A stretch of 35,381 bases of DNA from JALGVA01 sp964617715 (GCA_964617715.1 CAZTZN010000023.1:1-35381); one strand, 5' to 3'. Shown: positions 9,404 to 18,347, numbered from the stretch's first letter. The notes: generated from the sequence alone by a model not told the origin. Numbers and translations: made by a program.

Positions 9404-9517
9404 GTCCGACACCTCCGCGTGACAGGATGCCGTCAGCGCCTGACACCAGACACTTCGACCCGACTGTCAACATATCCTCGCCGCAGACAGGAAATAGGCA
9501 AGAATTTCCTCCGGCCC

Positions 9518-9970
9518 TCAGATCAGCCAGATCATCAGCACGTCGTTGCCGTCGGTGATCCGCACCGCGTTGCCCAGGTATTCGACCCGGCAGCCGGTGA
9601 CCTCAGCCACGAAGCGCAGGGGGACCAGAGTATTGCCGGCGACCAAGCGCGGGGGGACATCGAGGGCGTAGACCACCCCGTTCACTACCGCCCGGTGATT
9701 GTCCACCCACAAACTCATGGTGTAGCCCGCCCCCTGAGATTGCCCTGGAGTCTCCGCGGTTACACGCCGCTCGCGCGCGTCCCACCGGACCACCCAGCCC
9801 AGCCACTCGAAAATGTCGCGCATCTGGACCAGGATGCGCCCGCGCTCCTCGAATCGGTTCACGTAGAGTTCGAGATACGCGCCCTCCTGAGCGGCGGCGG
9901 GCCGGGGGCAGGGGGAGACGATGGTGAGAACGAGCATGAACCAACTGACTGCGACAGTCCGCCGCGACAT
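9518..9970 (-). CDS. Secreted stalk-domain (copper amine oxidase N-terminal-like) protein
   Basis: 150-aa exported protein. Residues 1-27 are a signal peptide ending AAAQ. Residues about 33-148 match the copper amine oxidase N-terminal or stalk domain, with the diagnostic ILVQMRDIFEWLGW, TLVPLRFVAEVTG and AVRITDG segments. This domain has no catalytic residues and usually serves as an extracellular protein- or wall-binding module in Bacillota and Armatimonadota. Here it stands alone rather than being fused to an enzyme. The start is supported by GAGGTGGGAGC directly upstream of ATG 9970. It lies 55 bp downstream of a Gfo/Idh/MocA gene in the same direction. Confidence 0.8.
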   Translation of the reverse strand: MSRRTVAVSWFMLVLTIVSPCPRPAAAQEGAYLELYVNRFEERGRILVQMRDIFEWLGWVVRWDARERRVTAETPGQSQGAGYTMSLWVDNHRAVVNGVVYALDVPPRLVAGNTLVPLRFVAEVTGCRVEYLGNAVRITDGNDVLMIWLI

Positions 9971-10025
9971 GCTCCCACCTCATTCAACCGGCGTGATGAG
10001 CGGCGGCCGAAAGCGGCGCCGCCGC

Positions 10026-11081
10026 TCAGGTGTCCTCGTAGGGCACGGGCTCGGTGCGCCCGGACTGCGACGACCTCTCGGCGGTCTCGAAGACCGCGAT
10101 GGTGCGCCGGCCGTCGTGTCCGGAGACAGGCACCGGCGCGCCGCGCAGCAGGTGGTCGGCCAGGTCCCGCCAGTACGTGTCCCAGTCATTATCCAGGTTC
10201 GGGACCTCCATCTCCTCGCGCCTGTGACCGCGCTCGGAAATGCGGATGAGCTTGACCGAGCCCTGAGGCGGCGTCGAGATCGCGTGTTCGTACCCTCTGG
10301 TCGCGCCGCCGGCGCCGATGATGGCGCCCCGGGTGCCGAGCACCCGCCACAGCGTCCCCGGCGCGGCATTGATGTGCGACCAGGTCACATCGGCGACCGC
10401 GCCGCTCTCAAAGCGGATCAGCGCGCGCACATGGTCCTCGATGTCCACGTGGTCCCAGACCTTCTTGTAGAAGAATCCGGTGACGCCGGTCATCTTCTCC
10501 CCGACGAGGTCCAGCACCCAGTCCACGGCGTGGGGGCCCCAGAAGTAAAACGCGCCGCCGCCCTTGGCCTTCTGCGTGTACCAGCCGTGCTCGGGGTTGC
10601 GGTAGGCGCCCGCCTGCAGGTCGATTTGAAAGACCTCGCCGATCTCGCCGTCGCGCACGAGCTGCTTGATGCGGCGGAAGTCGCCATCGTGGCGGCGGTT
10701 GTGGTGCACGGCCAGGGTCTTCCCCGCAGCCTCGGCGGCCTCGATCATACGCGTGGCCTCGGCGGTATTCAGGCACATGGCCTTCTCGACCACCACGTGC
10801 CTGCCCGCCTCAAGAGCCTCGATGGCCAGCGGGCAGTGGGTGAAGTGCGGAGTGACGATGGAGACCAGATCGATGTCGTCGCGCGCGTGCAGCTCGGCGG
10901 TCGAGTTCCAGGTCTCGATGCCGGGCCAGTCCGCCTGCGCGGCGGTGGTGCGCTCGGGGTCGATGTCGCACACGCCGACCAGCTCCAGCTCGGGCGTGTG
11001 ATTGATCCAGGCGCAGTGCGCCCACCCGAAGTTGTGCATGGGGCCGTAGCCGATGACGGCGCAGCGAATGGTGTCGGGCAT
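10026..11081 (-). CDS. Gfo/Idh/MocA family oxidoreductase
   Basis: 351-aa NAD(P)-dependent sugar or cyclitol dehydrogenase-type protein. The Rossmann fold starts at CAVIGYGPMH, the acidic VCDIDP follows beta-2, and VVVEKAMCLN supplies the family E-K pair (E99, K100; the usual Pro is replaced by Ala). GPHAVDW (H184, D187) supplies the conserved histidine and aspartate of the active site. ATG 11081 follows AAAGGAGA; earlier in-frame codons lack a site. The protein is cytoplasmic with no signal peptide. It lies 66 bp downstream of a secreted glycosidase-like gene, which fits oxidation or reduction of a released sugar. The specific substrate is not inferable. It is one of three such genes in the window. 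Confidence 0.88.
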   Translation of the reverse strand: MPDTIRCAVIGYGPMHNFGWAHCAWINHTPELELVGVCDIDPERTTAAQADWPGIETWNSTAELHARDDIDLVSIVTPHFTHCPLAIEALEAGRHVVVEKAMCLNTAEATRMIEAAEAAGKTLAVHHNRRHDGDFRRIKQLVRDGEIGEVFQIDLQAGAYRNPEHGWYTQKAKGGGAFYFWGPHAVDWVLDLVGEKMTGVTGFFYKKVWDHVDIEDHVRALIRFESGAVADVTWSHINAAPGTLWRVLGTRGAIIGAGGATRGYEHAISTPPQGSVKLIRISERGHRREEMEVPNLDNDWDTYWRDLADHLLRGAPVPVSGHDGRRTIAVFETAERSSQSGRTEPVPYEDT

Positions 11082-11147
11082 GGTGGTCTCCTTTGGGCTG
11101 TCAGCTACCGGCGTGCGGCAAGGGCACACAGCGCAGGTCGCAGCCGG

Positions 11148-13670
11148 TCATCGGGTCGAGAGCCGCAGGATGCGCACGCGCTGAGCGTCGATGGGCAGGC
11201 GCAGCGTCGCGACGCCGTTGGCGATGGGCGCACTGAGCGTGTCGCCGTCGAGCAGGTCCTCGGCCGTCAGCGTTGCCCCCGCCAGGCCCAGGGCCGCCGC
11301 ATCGACCGTGACCTCCCCTTCGATGGGGTCCTGCGCCGGGTTGTAGACCGTCAGGCACACCTCGCCCTCCTCGCCGGGGCCCCAACGCTCGATCATGAAG
11401 CGGTCGCTGACCGCGTTCGTGACCGGTCGCCAGCCCGCGCGCGTGACGATCTGCATCGCGGGCACGTAGCGGCGGTTGAGTGCCGCCACCGGCGCGTACT
11501 TATCGGGCGTGTCGAACACCGACATGTTCCCGAAGGACGGGTAGATGCCCCAGTGCGCGCACAGATTGAACCAGTACTCCATCTGCTCGGGGTCGTCCTC
11601 GATGTTGTAGATCAGCAGCAGGAAGGGCTTGGCGCCGGCCATGGTGCGCTTGTGCTCCAGGCCCGAGCGCCCTTCCACGCCGAGGATGTCGAGCGCGAAG
11701 AAGTGGAAGCGCCGGTTCGGGTGCACGCCGTTGGCGAACAGCAGCTTGCCGCGCTCGTGCAGGAAGTCGCGCAGCTCCCACAGGAACTCCAGCAGCGTGA
11801 AGCGATTGTCAATGACCGGTCGCCCGGTCGCGGCGTCACAGGTCAACGGGACGCGTTCGGCGGCGAAGTGCTCCCGCCGGAAGCTGACGAAGTTGCCCCA
11901 GTGGCCCAGCGAGTCGACGTAGGTGCCGTCGAGGGCGGGGATCTCGTCATGCAGGGCTCGCACACCATCCAGCACGGCCTTCGCGACCGTGAGCGCATCG
12001 TCGCTCTCGTAGAGCCACGGGTTGGCGTTGAGCGGGAAGGTGATGGACTTGCCCCCCCACTGCGTGTCGCGGATCTCGACCACCGGCCGCCCCTCGGCGT
12101 CGTGGAGCATGCAGCTCTCGATGATTGCCTTCATGCTTGCGTTGCCCCAGCCGCGGGCGCGGGCGTCTTCTCCCGGCCGCCAGCCGTGGAAAATCTCCAG
12201 CGCCTCGGCGGCGTCGGCGGGCAGGCGGTCGAGGTGCTTGATCTCGCGCTGTCCGGGGATGACGTAGGGGCAGGTGTATATGCCGTGCTCGTCATCGTAC
12301 TCCCAGCCCGCCGGCCCACCCTCGTGGAAGGCGTAGAGTTCGGGGTCGGGCAGGTCAATGCGCGGCTGGCCGAACATCCACAGGCCCTCACGCTCGACGC
12401 GTTTCTCGAACGCCCAGGCGTTCATCTCCTGGTAACGCCGCGCCGCGTCGCGCAGTCCCCAGGCGGGATCGATGCGGTAGATGACGAAGGCAAAGGGCGC
12501 GCGGCTGCGCAGCTCGCCAGAAGCGTCGGGCGACAGGCCCAGTTGGAAGCGCACGGCCAGGCCGAACTCGGAGGTCCACTCGAAGCCGCAGATGCACGGG
12601 CTGTCCGCGGGCACCGCCAGCGAGAGCCCGGCGTCGTCCGGACGGGTGAGCGCGGTGAAGGTCAGGTTGTCGAAGCCCCGATGCGAGGCCACCGGCTGCG
12701 CGCCCTCATCGGCCGCCTCCCACAGCGGCAGCGCCTCCACGACGCTCTCGCCCCAGAGCCAGCCCTCTCCCGCGGCACCCACGGGCAGTGCAGCGATGAG
12801 ATCGACGCCGCGCTCCTCGCCGGTCAGGTCGATGATCTCGCCGCGACAGGAGATGGCGTCGCCCTCGACCGCCCAGGTGGCGTTCACTTCAAGGCCGAGG
12901 TCCACGCTCCGCCACTGCTGCCGGACACCGTCGGCGCCGGCGGCCACCTCCCCGGCGACCGGTGTCAGGTCGCCGCGCCACGGCCGCACCCACAGCCCCG
13001 CGCGCATTCCGGGCGCGGTCAGATCGGCACCGCCCGCGCGAACCGCGGAGACGCCGCCCGCGTCAGTGAGGGTGAGCGACAGGCCATCGGCGGTGGTCAG
13101 CGCGGGCAGCTGGGCCGTGGCCGCCGGGCGGTCGAGGACCACGACAGGCTCGGCGGGCTCGACGGAGACGCGGGCGTCATCCCACCACGCGGTTCCGGTG
13201 CCGTAGTGACACAGGTAGATGACGATGCTCGCCACCGGCCGGTCGGTGACGTCGGTGCCCGTCACCTCCGTGAAGTCATGGGTGCCGCCGGCGCCGCGCG
13301 CCACCACCGTCTGACGGGCGCCACCCGGGGGCTGGAGGTACATGATGATGGTGGGCGCTGTGCTCGCCTCCTGCGTGGCCGACATCGCGGCGTAGTCCAC
13401 GCGGCTGCCCGGCGGCAGCGGCGGGTCGATGCGGATGGTCTGCACCACGTTCCCGGTCTGCCCCTTGACGTTCGCGAGGCGGACCGAGCGCTCGCCTGAT
13501 GCAGCGCGACCATCGTCCCATGTGATCTCGCCGTCGGTGCCGCGGTGATTGAACGACCAGCCCGTGGGCGTGTCCTCGCCTGCCTCGAAACCCGGGTTGG
13601 CGACGAGGTTCTCGGCGGACACCGGACGAATCACGAGCGTGAGCAGACCGATGAGCAGCGTATGGCGCAT
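11148..13670 (-). CDS. Secreted CBM/glycosidase-like protein (840 aa)
   Basis: Exported protein: residues 1-19 form a signal peptide ending VSAE. Residues 20-172 resemble a CBM4/9 or CBM22-type carbohydrate-binding sandwich (NLVANPGFEAGEDTPTGWS, ending in WWDDARVSVEP). Residues about 190-410 are a second beta-sandwich. Residues about 410-760 look like a TIM-barrel hydrolase, with GTYVDSLGHWG (D586) and LDILGVEGRS (E666) as candidate catalytic carboxylates. The last 80 residues form a small beta domain typical of glycosidase C-termini. ATG 13670 is preceded by GGAGG at 10 nt. It starts the minus-strand run that ends with the ceramidase-like gene and is divergent from the secretin-like gene. 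No exact glycoside hydrolase family is recognised. Confidence 0.65.
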   Translation of the reverse strand: MRHTLLIGLLTLVIRPVSAENLVANPGFEAGEDTPTGWSFNHRGTDGEITWDDGRAASGERSVRLANVKGQTGNVVQTIRIDPPLPPGSRVDYAAMSATQEASTAPTIIMYLQPPGGARQTVVARGAGGTHDFTEVTGTDVTDRPVASIVIYLCHYGTGTAWWDDARVSVEPAEPVVVLDRPAATAQLPALTTADGLSLTLTDAGGVSAVRAGGADLTAPGMRAGLWVRPWRGDLTPVAGEVAAGADGVRQQWRSVDLGLEVNATWAVEGDAISCRGEIIDLTGEERGVDLIAALPVGAAGEGWLWGESVVEALPLWEAADEGAQPVASHRGFDNLTFTALTRPDDAGLSLAVPADSPCICGFEWTSEFGLAVRFQLGLSPDASGELRSRAPFAFVIYRIDPAWGLRDAARRYQEMNAWAFEKRVEREGLWMFGQPRIDLPDPELYAFHEGGPAGWEYDDEHGIYTCPYVIPGQREIKHLDRLPADAAEALEIFHGWRPGEDARARGWGNASMKAIIESCMLHDAEGRPVVEIRDTQWGGKSITFPLNANPWLYESDDALTVAKAVLDGVRALHDEIPALDGTYVDSLGHWGNFVSFRREHFAAERVPLTCDAATGRPVIDNRFTLLEFLWELRDFLHERGKLLFANGVHPNRRFHFFALDILGVEGRSGLEHKRTMAGAKPFLLLIYNIEDDPEQMEYWFNLCAHWGIYPSFGNMSVFDTPDKYAPVAALNRRYVPAMQIVTRAGWRPVTNAVSDRFMIERWGPGEEGEVCLTVYNPAQDPIEGEVTVDAAALGLAGATLTAEDLLDGDTLSAPIANGVATLRLPIDAQRVRILRLSTR

Positions 13671-13777
13671 GGATCGGTAACCTCCGCAGACGGATGCAGC
13701 GAATCGTTAGTGCATGTTTCGCCGGCGCGCGTGCCATCCCTGTCGCGCCCGGCACTTGCCATCATGGGGGTCGTGCC

Positions 13778-14827
13778 ATGAGAGCCGTCCTGATCGCCGC
13801 GCTGATCGTCGCCGGAGCCACCGGTCACGCCGAGACGCTCGAGATCATCGATCTCCTGCATCTGAGTGCGCCCGACTTCGCGGCGGCGCTGTCGGGCGGG
13901 GGCACCTCAGTGGCCGACACCCTCAAGGCCGAGGCCACCGATTTCGCGGTCGATGCCATGCGCTACGCCGCCGAGCAGACCCGCGGGCGCACCGGGGCGG
14001 TGGAGCCGATCGTGGTCAGCCGTGGCGGCTCGGTCGCGAGCGGCGTCGGCGACCTCTCCGGTCTGCTGCCCGAGGGGCTGGAGCCGCCGATGGCCGCGCC
14101 CAACCGCAACGCGCTGATTGTGCGCGGCGAGCGCGCCGCCATCGATGAACTGCGCGAAGTCATCGCGCTGCTGGATGTGCCGACGCCGATGGTCAACGTG
14201 GAGCTGGCGATGGATGCGGTGAGCGCCTCGCAGTCGCGGCGGATCGACCCGTCGCTGCGGGCGTGGGGCTGGGACGCGGGCCTCTCCGCCGGAGACACGC
14301 CGGCGCCCGCGCTGGGCTTTACGCTCGGCAACCTGCGCGGCCTGCTGGGCTACGAGAGCGGTCGCACCGGCGGGCGCAGCCTCACCGCCACCAACGTGAC
14401 CGGGATGAGCGGACAGCCGATGGTCATCTCGGTGGGGGAGGTGCGGCCGCAGATTCGCAGCCAGGTGTACTACGACCCGTGGGGGCGGCGCACCGTCGAG
14501 TACTGGACCGAGGCGGTCTTTGCCGGCATTACCTTCTGGGTACTGCCGACCGTGCACAACGATGACAGCGTGACCATGGTGCTGCGCCCGATGCTCTCGG
14601 AGGTCGTGGGCTCCGCCGCGCAGGTCGGCGCCGGTGACGTCATCCAGCGCACACTCGTGGAGACCACCGTGCGCGTCCCCGACGGGCAGTCGCTGGTCAT
14701 CGGCGGCCTCGACCGGCGTGCCGACGAGCTGAGCCGCAGCTTCCCGTTCTCCGTCGGCGAGCGCCACAGTGATCGCAGCTCGGTCATCCGGGTCACCCCG
14801 CGCATCATCCGCACGATGCAGCGGTAG
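13778..14827 (+). CDS. Short secretin-like protein (type II/III secretion, PilQ/GspD C-terminal domain)
   Basis: 349-aa exported protein from ATG 13778, with a GGGGG run 7 nt upstream and a signal peptide MRAVLIAALIVAGATGHAE. Residues about 104-140 match a secretin N1-type (NolW-like) domain (NRNALIVRGERAAIDELREVIALLDV). The rest matches the C-terminal secretin beta-barrel domain: MVNVELAMDAVS, TGMSGQPMVISVGEV, GITFWVLPTVHNDDSVTMVLRP and VPDGQSLVIGGL, ending RVTPRIIR. Ordinary PilQ or GspD proteins have 600-800 residues with several N domains; this one has one and no obvious AMIN domain. No pilus or type II genes are adjacent. It may form a small outer-membrane pore or be an orphan paralogue. 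It converges with the division operon, 20 bp away. Confidence 0.75.
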   Translation: MRAVLIAALIVAGATGHAETLEIIDLLHLSAPDFAAALSGGGTSVADTLKAEATDFAVDAMRYAAEQTRGRTGAVEPIVVSRGGSVASGVGDLSGLLPEGLEPPMAAPNRNALIVRGERAAIDELREVIALLDVPTPMVNVELAMDAVSASQSRRIDPSLRAWGWDAGLSAGDTPAPALGFTLGNLRGLLGYESGRTGGRSLTATNVTGMSGQPMVISVGEVRPQIRSQVYYDPWGRRTVEYWTEAVFAGITFWVLPTVHNDDSVTMVLRPMLSEVVGSAAQVGAGDVIQRTLVETTVRVPDGQSLVIGGLDRRADELSRSFPFSVGERHSDRSSVIRVTPRIIRTMQR

Positions 14828-14847
14828 CGCGCGCGGCACGGAGGAGG

Positions 14848-15129
14848 TCAGCCCAGGCGCGACTTGAGGCGCGCGCGTGCTTCGGCGGCGGTGATGCCCG
14901 CGATGTGCACCAGCTTGTGGCGCGCGGTCTCGCCCTGCAGGAGAGTCACATCGGCGGGGGACACCGCCAGCACTTCGGCGAGGAAGCCGCACAACTCGCG
15001 GTTGGCCCGGCCCTCCAGCGGCGGCGCGGTAAGCTTGATGGTAAGCGCATCGCCCCGCCAGCCGACCACACGGTTGCACGGTGCGTTGGGGATAACCTTG
15101 AGCCTGATCTTCACGCCCGGCCCCGCCAT
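14848..15129 (-). CDS. yggU: DUF167/YggU family protein
   Basis: 93-aa conserved protein of the DUF167 (UPF0235) family, recognised by KIRLKVIPNAPCNRVVGW, LTIKLTAPPLEGRANRELCGFLAEVL and VTLLQGETARHKLVHIAGI. The biochemical role of the family is unknown. It is the last gene of the sepF-centred operon, where DUF167 genes are often found next to yggT. GAGGG lies 7 nt upstream of ATG 15129, and the CPBP protease stop codon is only 9 nt before the start, so co-transcription is expected. Confidence 0.92.
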   Translation of the reverse strand: MAGPGVKIRLKVIPNAPCNRVVGWRGDALTIKLTAPPLEGRANRELCGFLAEVLAVSPADVTLLQGETARHKLVHIAGITAAEARARLKSRLG

Positions 15130-15138
15130 GACCGTCCC

Positions 15139-16578
15139 TCACATCGACTGCAGCAGCATGACCGCCAGCACCAGGCCGTTGTGCAGGCCGTGGGCGATCA
15201 TGCCCGGCAGCAGCGAGCGGGTGCGTTCGTAGAGGAGGCACAGCAGCGCGCCGATCAGCGCGATGATGAGAAATGCGTCGGAGTTGAGGTGAACGCCGGC
15301 GAAGAGCACGGCGCCGAGGATGATGGCGGAGCGTGCCGGCAGGAAGCGACGCAGGCCGGCGTAGACATAACCACGGAAGATGATCTCTTCGGCGATGGGC
15401 GCAAGCACGGATACCAGCACGAAGTAGACGGCGATCTCGCCCGGAGATCGCGCGCTGCCCAGTACCTCCTCAGTGGTTTGCGCCAGTCGGATGCCGCCCC
15501 CGAAGATCGCGCCGATGGCGGCGGCGACGGCGACCATCACGGTGAGGAACACCGAGTAGCCCGCGATGCCCACGCCGATGAGCCGCCACATGCCGCGCGC
15601 GCGCAGCCCCAGGGTGCGCAGCGGGTGTGAGCTGCGCTGGCGCACGCGGTGGTAGACCACGGCGATGGTGATGCCCGCCACCAGGAGGTATTGCAGCGCC
15701 AGCAGCAGCGGGCGCAGGTCTGAGGAAGCGCGGTCGCCGAGTGCACGTCCGACCGCAGTGGGCGCGATCACGCCGCCCAGCACCATCGCGAACAGTAACA
15801 CCGCGATCGCCTCGGCGACGTCGAGCAGCGTCCACGGCACGATGAAGGGGGCGCGCGCCACCGGGCGTGGTACCGCCAGGCCCCGGCGCAGGATGAGCAC
15901 CAGGATGGTCGTCACTCCGCTCACAAGCAGCACGAGGCCCAGCAGCGACAGTGCCACGAAACCGCCGAAGAAACGCATGGCTCGACTGTGTCGGCGCGCT
16001 TCGAGAGCCTCCAACGCCGCCTTGTCGTCGAGGCGGCCGTAGCAGTCCGCCAACGCCACGTCCACCAGCGGCCCTTCGCGTTGGGCAATGACCAGCGCCT
16101 TGGCACGCAGTTCGGCGGCGGAGATGTTCGGCTTGGAGTACACTTCGGAGAGTGCGTGGTACCAGTCGGCGTCAGACTCGTCGAGGCTGGCCGCGAGGGT
16201 GAACATGTCGGCGGCGTGCTCGTCGTAGCCGCGGTGGCCGTAGACGACTCCCAGCCGCCAGGCCGCCGCGTGGTTGGGCCGCCGCGAGAGCGTGCGGCGC
16301 TCCCAGATGGCCACCGCGCGCTCGCGCAATTGCAGGCCCGTGTCCTCGGCGACCCGCGGCACGCCGGCGGCAACGCGGTCAATCGCCTCACCGAGCTGCC
16401 AGGCGAGGCTGGCCTCCATGATCTGCTGGCGCGACAGGCGGTACCACCGCTCCGAGGGCAGGGCGGCGCGGCGGGTGTCGAGGCTGATGAGGGTCACGGC
16501 GGCGACGAGCAGGGCGGCGACGACCGCCACGCGAGGAAGTTGCTGCCGGATGTCACCGAACGCGGGATGATACGACAC
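15139..16578 (-). CDS. CPBP family intramembrane metalloprotease with helical N-terminal region
   Basis: 479-aa membrane protein. The C-terminal half, about residues 205-475, contains several transmembrane helices and the CPBP/Abi (CAAX-type) motifs: EEIIFRG (E397, E398, R402), FAGVH (H430) and AHGLHN (H463, N467), so the active-site set is complete. The N-terminal part has one transmembrane helix (about 16-33) followed by about 160 soluble residues rich in helices with a TPR-like look (HAAAWRLGVVYGHRGYDEHAADMFTLAA). That extension is unusual for the family and may bind a partner or substrate. Start GTG 16578 follows AGGAGATT. It lies in the division operon between yggT and DUF167. Substrate unknown. 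Confidence 0.88.
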   Translation of the reverse strand: MSYHPAFGDIRQQLPRVAVVAALLVAAVTLISLDTRRAALPSERWYRLSRQQIMEASLAWQLGEAIDRVAAGVPRVAEDTGLQLRERAVAIWERRTLSRRPNHAAAWRLGVVYGHRGYDEHAADMFTLAASLDESDADWYHALSEVYSKPNISAAELRAKALVIAQREGPLVDVALADCYGRLDDKAALEALEARRHSRAMRFFGGFVALSLLGLVLLVSGVTTILVLILRRGLAVPRPVARAPFIVPWTLLDVAEAIAVLLFAMVLGGVIAPTAVGRALGDRASSDLRPLLLALQYLLVAGITIAVVYHRVRQRSSHPLRTLGLRARGMWRLIGVGIAGYSVFLTVMVAVAAAIGAIFGGGIRLAQTTEEVLGSARSPGEIAVYFVLVSVLAPIAEEIIFRGYVYAGLRRFLPARSAIILGAVLFAGVHLNSDAFLIIALIGALLCLLYERTRSLLPGMIAHGLHNGLVLAVMLLQSM

Positions 16579-16618
16579 GCAGGGAATCTCCTGTGGCGCC
16601 GGCCGCGTGGCCGGCGCG

Positions 16619-16906
16619 TCACATGGCCAGAATGGCGCGGATCAACAGCCGCTGCGCCAGCTCGATAAGCAGGTAGAGCACCAGCGGCGAGAAGTCGATG
16701 GGTGAGCCTGCCTGGAAGCGGAAAAGCAGCCGTCGGATCGGCCGCAGCAGCGGCTCGGTGACCGCGAACGACAGCCGCTCGATCCGCAGCAGGATCGGGT
16801 GCAGGGGGCGCCGCCGCAGCCAACTGAAGATCACCCGGATCAGCAGCAGCACGTAGAGGGCGTAGCCGATGAGCTGGACGGCCAGGATCAGGTCTCGCTG
16901 TGACAC
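16619..16906 (-). CDS. yggT: YggT family membrane protein
   Basis: 95-aa protein with two hydrophobic segments, about residues 6-30 and 72-92, and the family signature IDFSPLVLYLLI near the second one. YggT proteins lie beside sepF and yggS in many bacteria and are thought to support envelope or division functions and osmotic tolerance; the mechanism is unknown. Start GTG 16906 is preceded by AAGGTG. It is 26 bp downstream of proC and 40 bp upstream of the CPBP protease gene, inside one transcription unit. Confidence 0.92.
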   Translation of the reverse strand: MSQRDLILAVQLIGYALYVLLLIRVIFSWLRRRPLHPILLRIERLSFAVTEPLLRPIRRLLFRFQAGSPIDFSPLVLYLLIELAQRLLIRAILAM

Positions 16907-16932
16907 ACTGCACCTTGACCGACCGCCGCCGG

Positions 16933-17781
16933 TCAGTCTCCCAGTTCTCGAGCGCGCTCCGCCGCCGCCACCACGGCCTCGATGACCGCGCCCCGGAAGG
17001 CGCGCTCCTCGAGCGCGGCGACGCCGGCGATGGTGGTGCCCCCGGGCGATGAAACGAGGTCCTTCAGCTCCGCCGGCGACGCATCATTGTCCAGCACCCA
17101 GCGTGCCGCCCCCAGGGCCGTCTGCGCCGCCAGCCTCAGCGCCTGCGCGCGCGGCAGGCCCGCCTTCACGCCGCCGTCGGCCAGCGCCTCGATGAAGATG
17201 GCGACGAAGGCCGGCCCGCTGCCCGACAGGCCGGTGACGGCGTCCATCAGCTTCTCTTCGACCTCGACGACCTCCCCTGCGGCGCCCAGCAGATCGCGCA
17301 CGAACCGCCTGTCCGCATCGCCGACGCGCGCGTCCGGTGACCAGGCCGAGGCGGCCTCGCCCACCGTGCAGCACAGATTCGGCATCACGCGCACCAACGA
17401 CGGCGCAGGCCCCACCGCCGCGCGCAACCTCGCGAGGGTCACGCCTGCGGCGATGGAGATCACGAGCTGCCCGTCGCGGAAGCTCTCGCGCAGGTCGCCC
17501 AGCACCGCATCGATGACCTGGGGCTTGACCGCCACCAGGATGCGCTCGGCGCCCTCCACCACCTGACGGTTGTCATCGGTGGCCGTGCAGCCGAGCGCCT
17601 CGGCGTCCTGTCGGCAGGACTCGCTCACATCGGACGCGATCACCTGCGCGGGGTCGAGCACGCCCGCTCTCAGGGCGGCGTTGAGCAGCGCTCTGCCCAT
17701 CACGCCGGTGCCGATGACCCCGAGCCGGTAGCGCATGGCGCCGTCGTTCATCTCAGTCACCCGCCCGTCCGCTGAGGCCAT
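16933..17781 (-). CDS. proC: Pyrroline-5-carboxylate reductase
   Basis: Reduces 1-pyrroline-5-carboxylate to proline with NAD(P)H, the last step of proline synthesis, in the cytoplasm. The 282-aa product has the Rossmann motif GVIGTGVMG, VAVKPQV, VRVMPNL, and the C-terminal family signature from GLSGSGPAFVAIFIEALADGG through SSPGGTTIAGVAALEE. ATG 17781 shares its A with the sepF stop (TGATG overlap), favouring translational coupling. A later ATG at 17736 would give the more usual short N-terminus MRYRLGVIG, and neither start has a strong ribosome binding site. The gene is complete and carries all expected motifs. Confidence 0.96.
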   Translation of the reverse strand: MASADGRVTEMNDGAMRYRLGVIGTGVMGRALLNAALRAGVLDPAQVIASDVSESCRQDAEALGCTATDDNRQVVEGAERILVAVKPQVIDAVLGDLRESFRDGQLVISIAAGVTLARLRAAVGPAPSLVRVMPNLCCTVGEAASAWSPDARVGDADRRFVRDLLGAAGEVVEVEEKLMDAVTGLSGSGPAFVAIFIEALADGGVKAGLPRAQALRLAAQTALGAARWVLDNDASPAELKDLVSSPGGTTIAGVAALEERAFRGAVIEAVVAAAERARELGD

Positions 17782-18251
17782 CAGAAGGGCTTGCTGCGCA
17801 CATCGGCGCTCTCATCGTCCTCGTGCGGGCCCCGCGTGCGACCCGCGGAGATGGAGAGCTGCTCGACGGGGATGTCGAACGGCGAGCAGATGAAGACCGA
17901 GCGCGCCACCTTCTTCATCGCGCCGTTGAGCCCGTAGACCACCCCGCCGAGGAAGTCCACGATACGCCGCGCCTCGGCCTCGGGCACCTCCTCGAGGTTG
18001 ACGATCACGGGCAGTTGGCTCTTGATCTGCTCGGCAACCTGCGGTGCTTCCTCGATGGTCTGCGGTCGCGCACGAATGATCGCCATGCCGCTGAACTCGT
18101 TGCGATCACTGCGCAGAGGGTAAACGCCCGAGGGGTCATCATCCACCGGGGCAAAGCCCTCAATACCGTCCTCGAAGTCCAGCCCCTCCCCGTTCAGGCC
18201 GTCTCTGAATCCGAAGAACTCCAGGGCGGCTGCCACAAGGCGGTTCGACAT
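17781..18251 (-). CDS. sepF: Cell division protein SepF
   Basis: SepF bundles FtsZ and tethers the Z ring to the membrane in bacteria lacking other anchors. The 156-aa product begins with an amphipathic segment (MSNRLVAAALEFFGF) that fits the membrane-targeting helix, followed by a variable acidic linker of about 40 residues. The SepF core is at about 57-132 (IIRARPQTIEEAPQVAEQI, PVIVNLEEVP, RRIVDFLGGVVYGLNGAMKKVARSVFICSP). A short charged tail follows. I choose ATG 18251, 7 nt after GGAGGG; an adjacent ATG at 18254 is equally possible and the upstream frame to 18317 looks non-coding. It overlaps proC by 1 nt and lies downstream of yggS. Confidence 0.95.
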   Translation of the reverse strand: MSNRLVAAALEFFGFRDGLNGEGLDFEDGIEGFAPVDDDPSGVYPLRSDRNEFSGMAIIRARPQTIEEAPQVAEQIKSQLPVIVNLEEVPEAEARRIVDFLGGVVYGLNGAMKKVARSVFICSPFDIPVEQLSISAGRTRGPHEDDESADVRSKPF

Positions 18252-18347
18252 CATGCATCCCTCCAGTATTGCTGCGAAGACTGCTGCGTCTGCTGCTGTG
18301 CGATGCCGTCGCTCCACCCGCCCGGCGGCGGAGCCATCCGCTTGTAT

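Noticed and set aside
9465..9470. Minus-strand TTGACA upstream of the two-CBS gene
   Set aside because: No acceptable -10 hexamer at 16-19 bp, so I do not call a promoter.
9921..13499. 1192-aa plus-strand frame covering the Gfo/Idh/MocA and glycosidase-like genes
   Set aside because: Same artefact: biased composition, no motif, and it spans two well-supported minus-strand genes and the gap between them.
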